35,959 bases of DNA from Myxococcales bacterium (GTDB lineage: Bacteria; Myxococcota_A; UBA9042). The notes beneath the pieces are model-generated. The model saw only the letters and a program-made list of their open reading frames with translations, was not told the DNA's origin and made no database searches. The stretch is taken from the NCBI GenBank assembly GCA_023954815.1, contig JAGSHB010000051.1:1-35959 (forward strand), written 5' to 3'. A program made the translations under genes and the position numbers. Below are positions 23,864 through 31,870 of the stretch, piece after piece. Each line of letters starts with the position of its first letter. The first letter of the stretch is position 1.

Positions 23864-26167
23864 TTGGCGAGCAGCGCAAAGACACAAGTGAAAGAAGGTG
23901 TGGCCACTAAAGTTAGACGCTGGCTGCGGCGCCTATTTGTGGCCGGTATCGTGGCCACAGCGCTGGGTATCGCGGCCGGCGCGATCGGCTTCAAGTCGCT
24001 GGAGTCGCGCCTTCCGGACGTATTTTCGTTCGCCGCTTATCAAGATTTGGCCGTCGAAAACAGTCGCGTATACGCCTCCGGCGGCGAGTTGATCGCGCGA
24101 TTTGGGGGCCAGTTGCGTACGGTCGTGCCGATGGAGCGCATCCCTGCCACGGTGCGGTTCGCGGTCGTTTGCGCCGAAGATGCGGCCTTCTATCACCACC
24201 CGGGCCTCGATCTACTGGGCATCGCCCGGGCCCTCTGGGTCGACATCAGCCAAGGACGGTATGCCCAAGGCGCCTCGACGATCACGCAGCAATTCGCCAA
24301 GACGCGCTTTTTGTCGAGTGAGAAGAAGCTGGTTCGCAAGCTGAAAGAGCTGGTGCTGGCTCGAAAGCTCGAGCAGAAGGTCAGCAAAGACGACATTTTG
24401 GCGATGTACATGAACGAGATCTACTTCGGCGACGGCCGCTACGGCGTCGAGGCGGCGTCCCGCTACTTCTTTGGTAAGCCGGTGAGCGAAGTCAACGTCG
24501 CAGAGGCCGCGCTGCTGGCTGGTGTGGTCAATTCGCCAGCCCGCTTTTCTCCCTATCGGCACCCGAAGCGTGCCCTGGGGAGGCGCCGTTATGTGCTGCG
24601 GCAGATGGAGCGGCGGGGCTACATCTCCGCCGCCGACATGAAGCGCGCGGACGCCCAACCGCTACCGAAAAAAGGCCACGAGGAGCGGGTGATTCGAGCG
24701 CCGTGGGTGGTTGCTGCGGTGAGGCGGCAGGCCACGGCACGTGTCGGCCGGCAGGCACTGCGCAACGAAGGCCTCCGCATCGAGGTCGCCATGGACATCA
24801 CCGCGCAGCGTGCCGCCGAAGCCGCAGTGACGACGGGGCTTCATCAGCTGGATCTGCGCTACAAGACCCGAAATCCGGTCCGAAAGCTGTCGGGCGCCGC
24901 CTCGATGGCCCGTGCTGGCGCCCGACTGAAGAAGCGTCGCAAGGGTCGGCGTGCCCCGATGGGCCGGCCGATCACCGGCGTCGTGCGCAGCTTTGATCCC
25001 GACCTTGGCACCTACAGCATCGACCTGGGCGGCGAGCGCGGCACCCTCCACAGAAGCACCCTCCGCCGCTTTCACGGAGAGGATGGCAAGCCGCCATCTT
25101 TTCGACGTGGTGATGTGATTCGTGTCTCGATTCGCGCGCGCACCCCGAAGGAGACGCTGCTGTCGCCGGAGCTTGGACCGCAGGCGGCATTGGTTGCGAT
25201 CGATCCAAAGACGCGGCTGATACGGGCCCTGGTGGGGGGAGACGACCCAGCGCTCCACCCCTTTCACCGGGCCATCATGGCGCGCAGGCAGCCGGGCTCG
25301 ACCTTCAAGACCTTTGTCTACGGCGCTGCCATCGAGGCCGGGATGGCCACGCCAGATACGCGGGTGACCGATGAAAAGCGGACGTATCGCAGTCATGGCA
25401 GGCCGTGGACCCCGCGTAACTACACGGGCCGCTGGGATGCCAAACCCCACAGTCTGCGGGATGCCCTGGCGCGCTCGATCAACAGCATCGCCGTCGAGAT
25501 GGCCCGGCGGGTCGGGCCGGACGCGGTCGCCGATTTTGCCAAACGGTGTGGGATTGCCTCGACTCTCCGACCCGATCTGCCGCTGGCGTTGGGCGCCTCC
25601 GGGGTGACCCCCATCGAGCTGGCCAATGCCTACGCCACCATCGCGGCCAACGGGATGTTCGCTGAGCCCATCCTGATCACCCGCATCATCGACCGACGCG
25701 GCAAGGAGCGCTTCCGAGCCAAGACCGAATTGACACGGGTCATCCCGGCCAACGTCGCTCACGCGCTGAGCGACATGCTCGGTGAGGTGGTGAGGCGTGG
25801 CAGCGCGCGTAAGGCAAAGGTGGGTCGCCCGGTCGCGGGAAAGACCGGTACGACGAACCGTGCCCGCGACGCTTGGTTCGTCGGCTTTTCGCCAAGACTG
25901 GCGGCCGCTGTCTGGGTGGGTTGGGACGACCGCAAGCCCATGCCCAAAGGCTCTGGCGGCAAGCTCGCCCTGCCCATCTGGGCTGATTTCATGCGGGCCG
26001 CATTGGATCGTGTGCCCGTCGCGCCGCTCCCGCGGCTGCCGCACGTATTGGGTACGCCAAGAGCGCCGCCGATACCGCTAGATGAAGATCCAGAGGAGGG
26101 CGCCGCCTCCCTGGTGGACGAGCTAGCGGAACAGGTCGAAGCGGGGTTGTTGCTCGACCTGCCCTAG
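23864..26167 (+). CDS. mrcA: Class A penicillin-binding protein (PBP1A type)
   Basis: Bifunctional peptidoglycan synthase of 767 residues from the chosen start. After a membrane anchor at about residues 25-46 comes the GT51 glycosyltransferase with EDAAFYHHPG (catalytic E105), GASTITQQFAKT, RKLKELVLARKLE and NEIYFGDGRYGVEAA. An OB-like inserted domain lies near 365-430. The transpeptidase has S479-T-F-K482, S538-I-N540 and K660-T-G662. All catalytic residues are present. The start is uncertain: TTG 23864 is preferred because GGGGGA lies four bases upstream and a TACACT box (23834-23839) would place the transcript start after the earlier in-frame codons; GTG 23888 or 23900 are alternatives. 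The frame continues upstream to 23639 but overlaps the divergent FHA gene and lacks family match. Confidence 0.93.
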   Translation: MASSAKTQVKEGVATKVRRWLRRLFVAGIVATALGIAAGAIGFKSLESRLPDVFSFAAYQDLAVENSRVYASGGELIARFGGQLRTVVPMERIPATVRFAVVCAEDAAFYHHPGLDLLGIARALWVDISQGRYAQGASTITQQFAKTRFLSSEKKLVRKLKELVLARKLEQKVSKDDILAMYMNEIYFGDGRYGVEAASRYFFGKPVSEVNVAEAALLAGVVNSPARFSPYRHPKRALGRRRYVLRQMERRGYISAADMKRADAQPLPKKGHEERVIRAPWVVAAVRRQATARVGRQALRNEGLRIEVAMDITAQRAAEAAVTTGLHQLDLRYKTRNPVRKLSGAASMARAGARLKKRRKGRRAPMGRPITGVVRSFDPDLGTYSIDLGGERGTLHRSTLRRFHGEDGKPPSFRRGDVIRVSIRARTPKETLLSPELGPQAALVAIDPKTRLIRALVGGDDPALHPFHRAIMARRQPGSTFKTFVYGAAIEAGMATPDTRVTDEKRTYRSHGRPWTPRNYTGRWDAKPHSLRDALARSINSIAVEMARRVGPDAVADFAKRCGIASTLRPDLPLALGASGVTPIELANAYATIAANGMFAEPILITRIIDRRGKERFRAKTELTRVIPANVAHALSDMLGEVVRRGSARKAKVGRPVAGKTGTTNRARDAWFVGFSPRLAAAVWVGWDDRKPMPKGSGGKLALPIWADFMRAALDRVPVAPLPRLPHVLGTPRAPPIPLDEDPEEGAASLVDELAEQVEAGLLLDLP

Positions 26168-26206
26168 CGACGTGCTCAAATCGAGCGAACGACGTGGCCA
26201 GCAGCC

Positions 26207-26371
26207 TGCGCTTTTTCTCGATATTTCGGAGCAAGACGTCATTGGTGCGCAGTCTGCAGAGATGGGGAAGTCGCGGCTTGCCGCGGCTAGGGGCGCTCCT
26301 AGCCCCCAATAGAAAAAGAAGACGAGCAGCGTGCACGGGCAGTCATTTCCAATGACGCCGCACGGTGCTAG
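26207..26371 (+). repeat. Structured repeat element, copy A (between mrcA and mrp)
   Basis: About 164 bases that align with copy B at 27817-27980. Three hairpins occur in the same order. The first is AGTCGCGG-CTTG-CCGCGGCT (26269-26288). The second is a GGGGC/GCCCC hairpin around 26290-26305. The third is a long hairpin with outer AGCAGCGTGC / GCACGGTGCT (26325-26334, 26360-26369) and inner GTCATT-TCC-AATGAC (26342-26356). Similarity may begin a little earlier, near 26183. It fills the convergent spacer between mrcA and mrp. It may be a mobile repeat, a terminator or an RNA; sequence alone does not decide. Confidence 0.85.
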
Positions 26372-26531
26372 TGGTCCGTCTCACGGGTTTTGAACAAGTC
26401 CGGGGCGGGAGGAGCGAGCCAGGTGGTCTCGGCAGACCGCAGTCAACCTATATGGTTTTCAAGAGTCTGCCGGGGCCACATGGCGATGCCTCATCGCGAC
26501 TTGGACTCATCAAAATCCCTGAGATGGGACA
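26372..26531. other. Rest of the mrcA-mrp spacer, no gene seen
   Basis: No reading frame with a ribosome binding site is present. Three small hairpins can be drawn: GGTCT-CGGC-AGACC, AACC-TATAT-GGTT and GCGATG-CCT-CATCGC. They are short and may be chance. None is followed by a T run on the minus strand, so no clear mrp terminator is seen here. Confidence 0.4.
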
Positions 26532-27635
26532 CTAGGTGGCGCTAGGCGCTGAGGCGAAGAAGTCGCTGTGGTCGGGCCCCTGTGAGCGCGCGTGATCGAG
26601 CACCGCCAACGCCTTAACCGTGCGACCGGCGAGCTTCGTGTAGAGCGCCGCGTGGGCAGACTCTGGCTCGGCCGCAACAATCGGCAGGCCCTTGTCGGCG
26701 TTGGGGGAGATCGCCATCTCAATCGGAAGCGTACCGAGCAGATCCAGCTCGTGCTCTGCGCACTGCTCTGCTGTGCGGCTCTGACCGAAGATCCAGTAGG
26801 TCTTGTCGTTGTCTGGGCAGACGAAAAACGCCATGTTCTCAACCAGACCCACCACATCGACTTTCAGCATACGGAACATGCGGATCGCGCGCTGAACGTC
26901 CGCAAAAGCAACGTCCTGGGGCGTACTCACCACGACCGCACCGCTCAGAGGGATCGTCTGGCTCAAGGTCAGAACGACGTCACCTGTGCCGGGGGGCAGG
27001 TCGACGATGAGGTAGTCCAGCTCGCCCCACGCGACGTCATCGATGAACTGGGTGACCGCGCGGCCAATCATCGGGCCACGCCAAACCACAGCCTCGTCTG
27101 GCTTGACCAACAGACCCATGGACATGAAGCGGACGCCATGGTTGACCAGCGGAATGATCTTATTTTCGGCGTTGACCCGCGGACGAGAGCCGGACAGGCC
27201 CATCATGATCGGCACGCTCGGCCCGTAGATATCTGCGTCCAGCAGCCCAACTCGCGCACCAGCCCGCGCCAACGCGACGGCGAGATTGACGGCCACGGTC
27301 GACTTGCCGACGCCGCCCTTGCCTGCACCCACGCCGATGATGTGGCGAACCGTCGGCATGCGCTCGGCTCTCGGCAGCTGCGCCTGGGGCACGGCGACCG
27401 TCATGCGGACGTCACTTCCCGTCACGCCGGGGAGGGCACGCAGCGCTTCTTTGACGGCGCTAGCGAGGGTCTCTTCGGCCGGATCTGCAAAGGACCGCAG
27501 CGCGATGGTCACGCCGACATTGCTGCCGTCGATGGTGACGTCCTGCACAAGGTTGAGCGTCACGATATCTGCACCGATGTCGGGATCGATGACACGAGAT
27601 AGGGCACTCAATACGTCGGTTTTGTTCAGGCTCAT
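26532..27635 (-). CDS. mrp: Mrp/NBP35-type P-loop ATPase, iron-sulfur cluster carrier, lacking the second CXXC cysteine
   Basis: Product of 367 residues. Mrp (ApbC) proteins bind a bridging 4Fe-4S cluster and pass it to apo-enzymes with ATP hydrolysis. Residues 1-85 are a MIP18/DUF59 domain. The deviant Walker A GKGGVGKS is at 105-112, then DADIYGPSVPIMMG, RGPMIGRAV and VDLPPGTGD at 211-219. In the family a CXXC follows ENM and precedes the (I/F)FG turn. Here it reads VCPDNDKTYWIFG: C273 is kept but the second position is N276, so the usual cluster-bridging pair is incomplete. ATG 27633-27635 has AGGAG six bases upstream and a good promoter beyond it. The cysteine desulfurase gene lies divergently upstream, which fits an Fe-S role. 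Confidence 0.93.
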   Translation of the reverse strand: MSLNKTDVLSALSRVIDPDIGADIVTLNLVQDVTIDGSNVGVTIALRSFADPAEETLASAVKEALRALPGVTGSDVRMTVAVPQAQLPRAERMPTVRHIIGVGAGKGGVGKSTVAVNLAVALARAGARVGLLDADIYGPSVPIMMGLSGSRPRVNAENKIIPLVNHGVRFMSMGLLVKPDEAVVWRGPMIGRAVTQFIDDVAWGELDYLIVDLPPGTGDVVLTLSQTIPLSGAVVVSTPQDVAFADVQRAIRMFRMLKVDVVGLVENMAFFVCPDNDKTYWIFGQSRTAEQCAEHELDLLGTLPIEMAISPNADKGLPIVAAEPESAHAALYTKLAGRTVKALAVLDHARSQGPDHSDFFASAPSAT

Positions 27636-27673
27636 CGCTCACTCCTGCTGGCCCAAAGTCGCGGGCACGCGGC

Positions 27674-27702
27674 AGATTGGGGAGGCATCGCCGGCCTGTC
27701 AA
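27674..27702 (-). promoter_or_regulatory. Candidate promoter of mrp
   Basis: On the minus strand a perfect TTGACA (27697-27702), a 17-base spacer and CAATCT (27674-27679). The transcript would start near 27667 and have a 32-base leader with AGGAG before the ATG. The structured repeat copy B lies more than 110 bases upstream of this site. Confidence 0.55.
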
Positions 27703-27816
27703 CGGAGTTGTGACCTTCCCGTCGAAATCACAGACCGATTTGACTCTCTAGACCGCTTCAATTCGGCTCTGAACACGCGCGATCGCCAACCAGCGATTGA
27801 CGCTCATCTCGCAGAC

Positions 27817-27980
27817 TGCGCTCTTTCTCGTTTTTTTGGAGACGCACTCCATGCGGCGCTGTCTGCCGGGATAGGGAAGTCGCGGCTTGCCGCGACTGGG
27901 GGCGCTCGTAGCCCCCCAAATAATGAAGAAAACTAGCAGCGTGCTGCAACAGTAATTTTAATTACGCAGCACGCTGCTAG
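27817..27980 (+). repeat. Structured repeat element, copy B (between mrp and the cysteine desulfurase gene)
   Basis: Same element as copy A, in the same orientation, 1610 bases apart. Hairpins: AGTCGCGG-CTTG-CCGCGACT (27878-27897), perfect, with a G(CUUG)C loop; GGGGGC / GCCCCC (27898-27916); and CTAGCAGCGTGCTGC / GCAGCACGCTGCTAG (27933-27947, 27966-27980), a perfect 15-base stem enclosing GTAATT-TT-AATTAC. One inner base pair differs from copy A by a compensating change (C-G to A-T). The last hairpin ends 44 bases before the desulfurase ATG, so on the plus strand the element could lie in its leader. Confidence 0.88.
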
Positions 27981-28024
27981 GCTGGCGCTCACACTGCGCC
28001 GAGACGATTGTGAGGAGCGCGCCC

Positions 28025-29200
28025 ATGGCCATCTATCTCGACCATCATGCGACCACGCCTGTCGACCCAGAGGTTGTGGCAGCGATGATGCCGTTTTTGA
28101 CCGACAACTTCGGCAATGCGGGCTCGGCCTCGCACGCATGGGGGCGGCGCGCAAAGGACGCCGTCGACACAGCGCGGCAGCAGGTGGCCGAGGCGGTTGG
28201 CGCCTCACCCAGCGAAGTCATCTTCACCTCCGGCGCAACCGAGAGCATCAACCTCGCTATTTCGGGACTCTGCCAGCGCTCACAGGCGGACCGCAGGCAG
28301 CTTGTGGTGCTAGCCACCGAACACGCCGCCGTGGTGCAGACGTGCGAAGCCATGGCGGACCATCAGACAGTGATCGTACCGGTGCACAGCGATGGTTTGG
28401 TGGATTTTTCGGCGCTGAAGCGCGCCCTTCAGACTCCGACGCTGCTGGTGTGTGCCATGGCGGTCAACAACGAGATCGGGGTGATTCAACCGGTCAGTGA
28501 CATCGCCGAGATGTGCCACGCGGCGGGGGCGCTCTTGCTCTGCGACTGTGCCCAAGCCCCGGGAAGACTGGCCATGGATCTGCACGCCTGGGGTGTCGAT
28601 CTTTGCTCCATCACCGCGCACAAGTGTTATGGCCCCAAGGGGGTCGGGGCCCTCATCGTGCGGTCCGGTGTGCGCCTCACCCCCTTGATGCATGGCGGCG
28701 GCCAGGAAGGGGGCGTGCGGCCGGGCACGACAGCGGTGCCCATGGTGGTGGCGTTGGGGGCCTGTATGGCACGGGCAGCCGCGCTGCAGCCTGTCGACGA
28801 GGCCCGAATTGGCACGCTGCGGGATCGCCTTCTCACATTGCTGCAGGCTGAAATTGAGCAACTCTCAGTCAATGGCAGCCTGAGCGCTCGTGTCGGGGGC
28901 AACCTGAACATCAGCATTCCCTGCGTCGACGCCGCCACACTGATGGTGGCCCTGCCGGAACTCGGCATCTCCGCTGGATCTGCCTGCGCCAGTGGCACCC
29001 CCAAACCCAGCCGCATCCTCAAGGCGTTGGGGCTCTCCGATGAAGCAGCCCTGTGCAGCATTCGCCTCGGGTTGGGACGGGGAACGACTGCGGCTGACAT
29101 CGACGCTGCCGCAAGCCAGATCTGCGCTGAAGTGTTGAAGATTCGGGCTGCTTCGCCCCTTTGGGCGTTGCATCAGTCCGGCGTGGAGCTCGATTGGTGA
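28025..29200 (+). CDS. Cysteine desulfurase (NifS/IscS family)
   Basis: PLP enzyme of 391 residues that takes sulfur from cysteine as an enzyme persulfide for Fe-S clusters, thiolation and cofactors. Seen: start IYLDHHATTPVDP, TSGATESINLAI, ATEHAAV with the PLP-stacking histidine, CDCAQAPGR with the PLP-binding Asp/Gln, the Schiff-base lysine K200 in AHKCYGPKG, and the sulfur-carrying C321 in SAGSACASG followed by SRILKALG. Length fits IscS (404). GAGGAG seven bases before ATG 28025 fixes the start. No iscU or iscA is adjacent. The radical SAM gene overlaps its stop by four bases, so the two are translationally coupled; mrp is divergent. The structured repeat B lies directly upstream. Confidence 0.94.
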   Translation: MAIYLDHHATTPVDPEVVAAMMPFLTDNFGNAGSASHAWGRRAKDAVDTARQQVAEAVGASPSEVIFTSGATESINLAISGLCQRSQADRRQLVVLATEHAAVVQTCEAMADHQTVIVPVHSDGLVDFSALKRALQTPTLLVCAMAVNNEIGVIQPVSDIAEMCHAAGALLLCDCAQAPGRLAMDLHAWGVDLCSITAHKCYGPKGVGALIVRSGVRLTPLMHGGGQEGGVRPGTTAVPMVVALGACMARAAALQPVDEARIGTLRDRLLTLLQAEIEQLSVNGSLSARVGGNLNISIPCVDAATLMVALPELGISAGSACASGTPKPSRILKALGLSDEAALCSIRLGLGRGTTAADIDAAASQICAEVLKIRAASPLWALHQSGVELDW

Positions 29201-30120
29201 GCGCGCACCCATGGCCCAGCGACTTGTCCGAGCGGGCGGCCAGCGCGGCCGGCTCCTTGCAGGACTGTCACCTCTGCGCGCGGCATTGCGGGGTCGATCG
29301 AACCATCGGGCCGGAAGGCGCCTGGTGCGGGCTGGGCTCGGACGCCTACGTCTACAAGGAGCTACGGAGTCATGGCGAGGAGGCGTTCCTCGACCCGACG
29401 TGGCTAATCGACCTGAGCGGCTGCTCACTGCGCTGTCTGTTTTGTACCGAGTGGCGCCACATCACCGCGCCGCGAAAAGGCCCTGCGATCAGGCTGACCC
29501 CAGCATGGTTCACCGAGCGACTCGCGCATCATGCCAAGCGCGGCATCCGATCCATCAGCTTTGTCGGCGGGGAGCCAACGGTGAACGTCGCCGCAGTCAT
29601 CGCGGCGCTGGCGGACGTACCAACCGTGCTGCAGCGGCCGATCGTTTGGAACACCAATGGGCTGATGAGTGAGTCGTCGCTGCGACTACTCGACGGCCTC
29701 GTTCAGACGTGGGTGATCGATCTGAAGGTGGCGAGTGACGAAACCGCGCAGCGCTGGTTGGGCGCCGGCGGCCTAGACTACGGCGCGGAAGTCGCCCGTA
29801 CACTCGATGCGGTGCACCCGCCAAGTAAACCAATGCTAACGTCTGCAGCGCTTCCCTCGGTGGTGATTCGCCATCTCCTCATGCCGGACCGCGTGCAAGC
29901 AGACACGCTGCCGCTCATCGAGCGGATCGCACGTAAGTGGCCTCACGCGGTGTTGAATTTGATGACGATGTACCTGCCCTTTGGGCCGGCGCTCAGTGGT
30001 CTCAAAGGGGTGCCGGAGCTGCGCAAGATGGTGACGTCCGCGGAGCGTGACGCGGCGATTGCGGCGGCGGAATCCAGCGGTCTGACGCTGCTGATCGACG
30101 GGCAGGCAACGGGGACGTAG
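29197..30120 (+). CDS. Radical SAM protein, PflX-like (COG1313 type)
   Basis: Product of 307 residues. The radical SAM cluster motif is C76-x3-C80-x2-C83 (GCSLRCLFC), followed by SFVGGEPTVN, the family's SAM-contacting GGE. Ahead of it an extra cysteine set, C24-x2-C27-x3-C31 and C44 (CHLCARHC then WCG), matches the N-terminus of PflX-like proteins related to pyruvate formate-lyase activase; these have no settled function. WNTNGLM and WVIDLKV are further family strings. The GTG start at 29197 overlaps the desulfurase stop in GTGA. The enzyme needs at least one Fe-S cluster, so a coupled sulfur donor makes sense (inference). No glycyl radical enzyme gene is in the window. Confidence 0.88.
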   Translation: MSAHPWPSDLSERAASAAGSLQDCHLCARHCGVDRTIGPEGAWCGLGSDAYVYKELRSHGEEAFLDPTWLIDLSGCSLRCLFCTEWRHITAPRKGPAIRLTPAWFTERLAHHAKRGIRSISFVGGEPTVNVAAVIAALADVPTVLQRPIVWNTNGLMSESSLRLLDGLVQTWVIDLKVASDETAQRWLGAGGLDYGAEVARTLDAVHPPSKPMLTSAALPSVVIRHLLMPDRVQADTLPLIERIARKWPHAVLNLMTMYLPFGPALSGLKGVPELRKMVTSAERDAAIAAAESSGLTLLIDGQATGT

Positions 30121-30207
30121 CGCGTCGACGTGCGTAGTGATCTTCCCGTTGACGACGGCCGCGCGGCCCAAAGCGTGGCTCCCACGCGAGGGCGGATTCG
30201 AGCGGCC

Positions 30208-30246
30208 AAAAACGCGAAACGCGCAGCCGAGAGCGACTGCGCGTTT
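30208..30246 (-). terminator. Terminator after the hibernation-factor gene
   Basis: AAACGCGCAG (30217-30226) pairs perfectly with CTGCGCGTTT (30237-30246) over a 10-base loop. On the minus strand the stem is followed by CGCG and then five T (30208-30212). It lies just after the stop of the minus-strand gene and in the spacer with the convergent radical SAM gene. Confidence 0.6.
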
Positions 30247-30267
30247 GTGCGATCGATTTAGAAACGA

Positions 30268-30612
30268 CTACAGGGCGCCGCGACGTTGCCCGCTGGCACG
30301 ACGAGCGCGCTCCTTGCCGGACTTGCGATCCATCATGGTCTCGACCTGACGCGTGATCTTGTCGAGTGCCGCGTCAACGGCGCGGAGCAACTCGGGCTCC
30401 TTCGCTTTGCCGACGATCTCGTAGCGGCCCTGAACGGAGATCGCGGCTTCAAAGCCAACATTCAATTCCGTCAGTACGGCACGTACGGAGATATTTCCGC
30501 CAATGCGATGCTCGATTTTCTGCAGCTTCTTCGTGAGATGCTTGGTTACCAATCCACCGGTGTCGAGTTCTTCGGTGTCGGGTCCGGGCTTCGTGACCAG
30601 AGTCAGATCCAT
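30268..30612 (-). CDS. Short ribosome hibernation factor (HPF/RaiA, S30AE family)
   Basis: Product of 114 residues with the beta-alpha-beta-beta-beta-alpha pattern of S30AE proteins: LTKKLQKIEHRIG helix, VRAVLTELN and FEAAISVQGRYEIVGKAK strands, then the helix AVDAALDKITRQVETMMDR, and a basic tail. These proteins sit in the decoding channel of the 30S subunit and silence ribosomes in stationary phase. It is the short form, without the dimerising C-terminal domain of long HPF. The ATG at 30610-30612 has GGAGG six bases upstream. A candidate promoter and a small leader hairpin precede it. It follows korB on the same strand but is 170 bases away, so it is probably separately transcribed. Confidence 0.82.
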   Translation of the reverse strand: MDLTLVTKPGPDTEELDTGGLVTKHLTKKLQKIEHRIGGNISVRAVLTELNVGFEAAISVQGRYEIVGKAKEPELLRAVDAALDKITRQVETMMDRKSGKERARRASGQRRGAL

Positions 30613-30657
30613 GGGCTTCCTCCATGCGCCCCGTCAGTGGGGCTTGGGTGCAACTCC

Positions 30658-30686
30658 ATAATAGGTCATCTCACCCTGCCCGTCAC
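30658..30686 (-). promoter_or_regulatory. Candidate promoter of the hibernation-factor gene
   Basis: On the minus strand GTGACG (30681-30686), a 17-base spacer and TATTAT (30658-30663). The transcript would start near 30651. Its leader can fold GCCCC/GGGGC (30628-30643), a hairpin that ends four bases before the ribosome binding site. Confidence 0.5.
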
Positions 30687-30782
30687 GACAGAGTGTGTTG
30701 CCAGCCAAGAATCCTTGAAAAAGTTCTGCGGGAGCCTCGGGCGATGGCCCCGCTGAGCGCAGGCCCTGTCGCCGATGAGCAG

Positions 30783-31802
30783 CTAGCTCACGGTCCAAGT
30801 GCGGCGACCTTTCAACAGATCGTGAACGTCGGTGGCGGTACCAGAACCCGCAGCGTTCGCCTGTTTGCGAACTTCGACGTCGAAGACCGGACGATCAACG
30901 CTGCGCAGCACACCAACCGGTGTGGGCAGATCTGGGCCTTCCATCCGCGCGAGCAGCATCGAGCGCGTCAAATCGGGATCGTGGGCGTCATGCACCCAGG
31001 CATCCGACGTCGACAGGCCATCTTCGCCGATCGTGAACGCCACCGGCTTGAGACCGTCGAGACGCACGCCCTTGTCTTTGGCCTTGCCGAAGATCATGGG
31101 CTCACCATGGGCAAGGCGCACAGTCATCTCAGCGCGCACCTGCTTGGCGGCGATGTTTTCCCAGGCGCCGTCGTTGAAGATGTTGCAGTTCTGCAGCACC
31201 TCGACAAAGGCCGTGCCCCGGTAGGCGGATGCAGCAGCGGTGACCTCGGCCATCACCTTGGCGTCAACGTCGATCGTACGCGCCAAGAAGCCCGCATCGG
31301 CGCCAATAGCGAGCTGCAGCGGCTTGAACGGATGATCGATCGAACCCATGGGCGACGACTTCGTCTTCTTACCGACTTCGGAGGTCGGCGAGTACTGGCC
31401 CTTGGTCAATCCGTAGATCCGGTTGTTGAACAAGAGGATGTTCAGATCCACGTTGCGGCGAAGCAGGTGAATGAAGTGGTTGCCGCCAATGGAGAGGCTG
31501 TCCCCGTCGCCCGTGATGACCCAGACATTCATGTCGGGGCGAGCGATTTTCAGGCCCGTGGCAAACGCAGGCGCGCGGCCGTGGATGGTGTGAAAGCCGT
31601 AGGTCGCCATGTAGTAGGGAAAGCGGGAAGAACAGCCAATACCTGAGATAAACGCCACTTTTTCTGGCGGGACGCCTTGTTTGGCGAGGGAACGCTGCAC
31701 ACCGGCCAAGATGGCGTAGTCACCACATCCGGGGCACCAGCGAACGTCCTGGTCAGTTGCGTACTCTTTGGCTTTGTATTTGCGCGGGGGCTGCGTAGTC
31801 AT
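30783..31802 (-). CDS. korB: 2-oxoacid:ferredoxin oxidoreductase, beta subunit
   Basis: Product of 339 residues, the thiamine-diphosphate and Fe-S subunit of an enzyme that turns a 2-oxoacid (2-oxoglutarate in the KorAB type) and CoA into acyl-CoA, CO2 and reduced ferredoxin. Seen: WCPGCGDYAI with C23 and C26 as cluster ligands, SGIGCSSRFPYY, GRAPAFATGLK, the thiamine-diphosphate motif GDGDSLSIGGNH, and NNRIYGLTKGQYSPTS. Length fits KorB. ATG 31800-31802 has GAGGAG upstream. It follows korA after 68 bases on the same strand. The 2-oxoglutarate preference over pyruvate is inferred from the two-subunit layout. Confidence 0.93.
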   Translation of the reverse strand: MTTQPPRKYKAKEYATDQDVRWCPGCGDYAILAGVQRSLAKQGVPPEKVAFISGIGCSSRFPYYMATYGFHTIHGRAPAFATGLKIARPDMNVWVITGDGDSLSIGGNHFIHLLRRNVDLNILLFNNRIYGLTKGQYSPTSEVGKKTKSSPMGSIDHPFKPLQLAIGADAGFLARTIDVDAKVMAEVTAAASAYRGTAFVEVLQNCNIFNDGAWENIAAKQVRAEMTVRLAHGEPMIFGKAKDKGVRLDGLKPVAFTIGEDGLSTSDAWVHDAHDPDLTRSMLLARMEGPDLPTPVGVLRSVDRPVFDVEVRKQANAAGSGTATDVHDLLKGRRTWTVS

Positions 31803-31870
31803 GTTGCGCTCCTCGATACGCCCGATTTCGGGCTCGCGATGTCGTTTTTGTAGACTCGTCTGGCGGCGGG

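Noticed and set aside
24662-26044. Open frame of 460 codons on the minus strand opposite the penicillin-binding protein gene
   Set aside because: The opposite strand encodes a protein with all PBP1A motifs; the product of this frame is Arg/His/Gly-rich with no family pattern, a usual shadow in high-GC DNA.
26592-27602. Open frame of 336 codons on the plus strand opposite mrp
   Set aside because: Antisense to mrp; His/Arg/Asp-rich with no motif.
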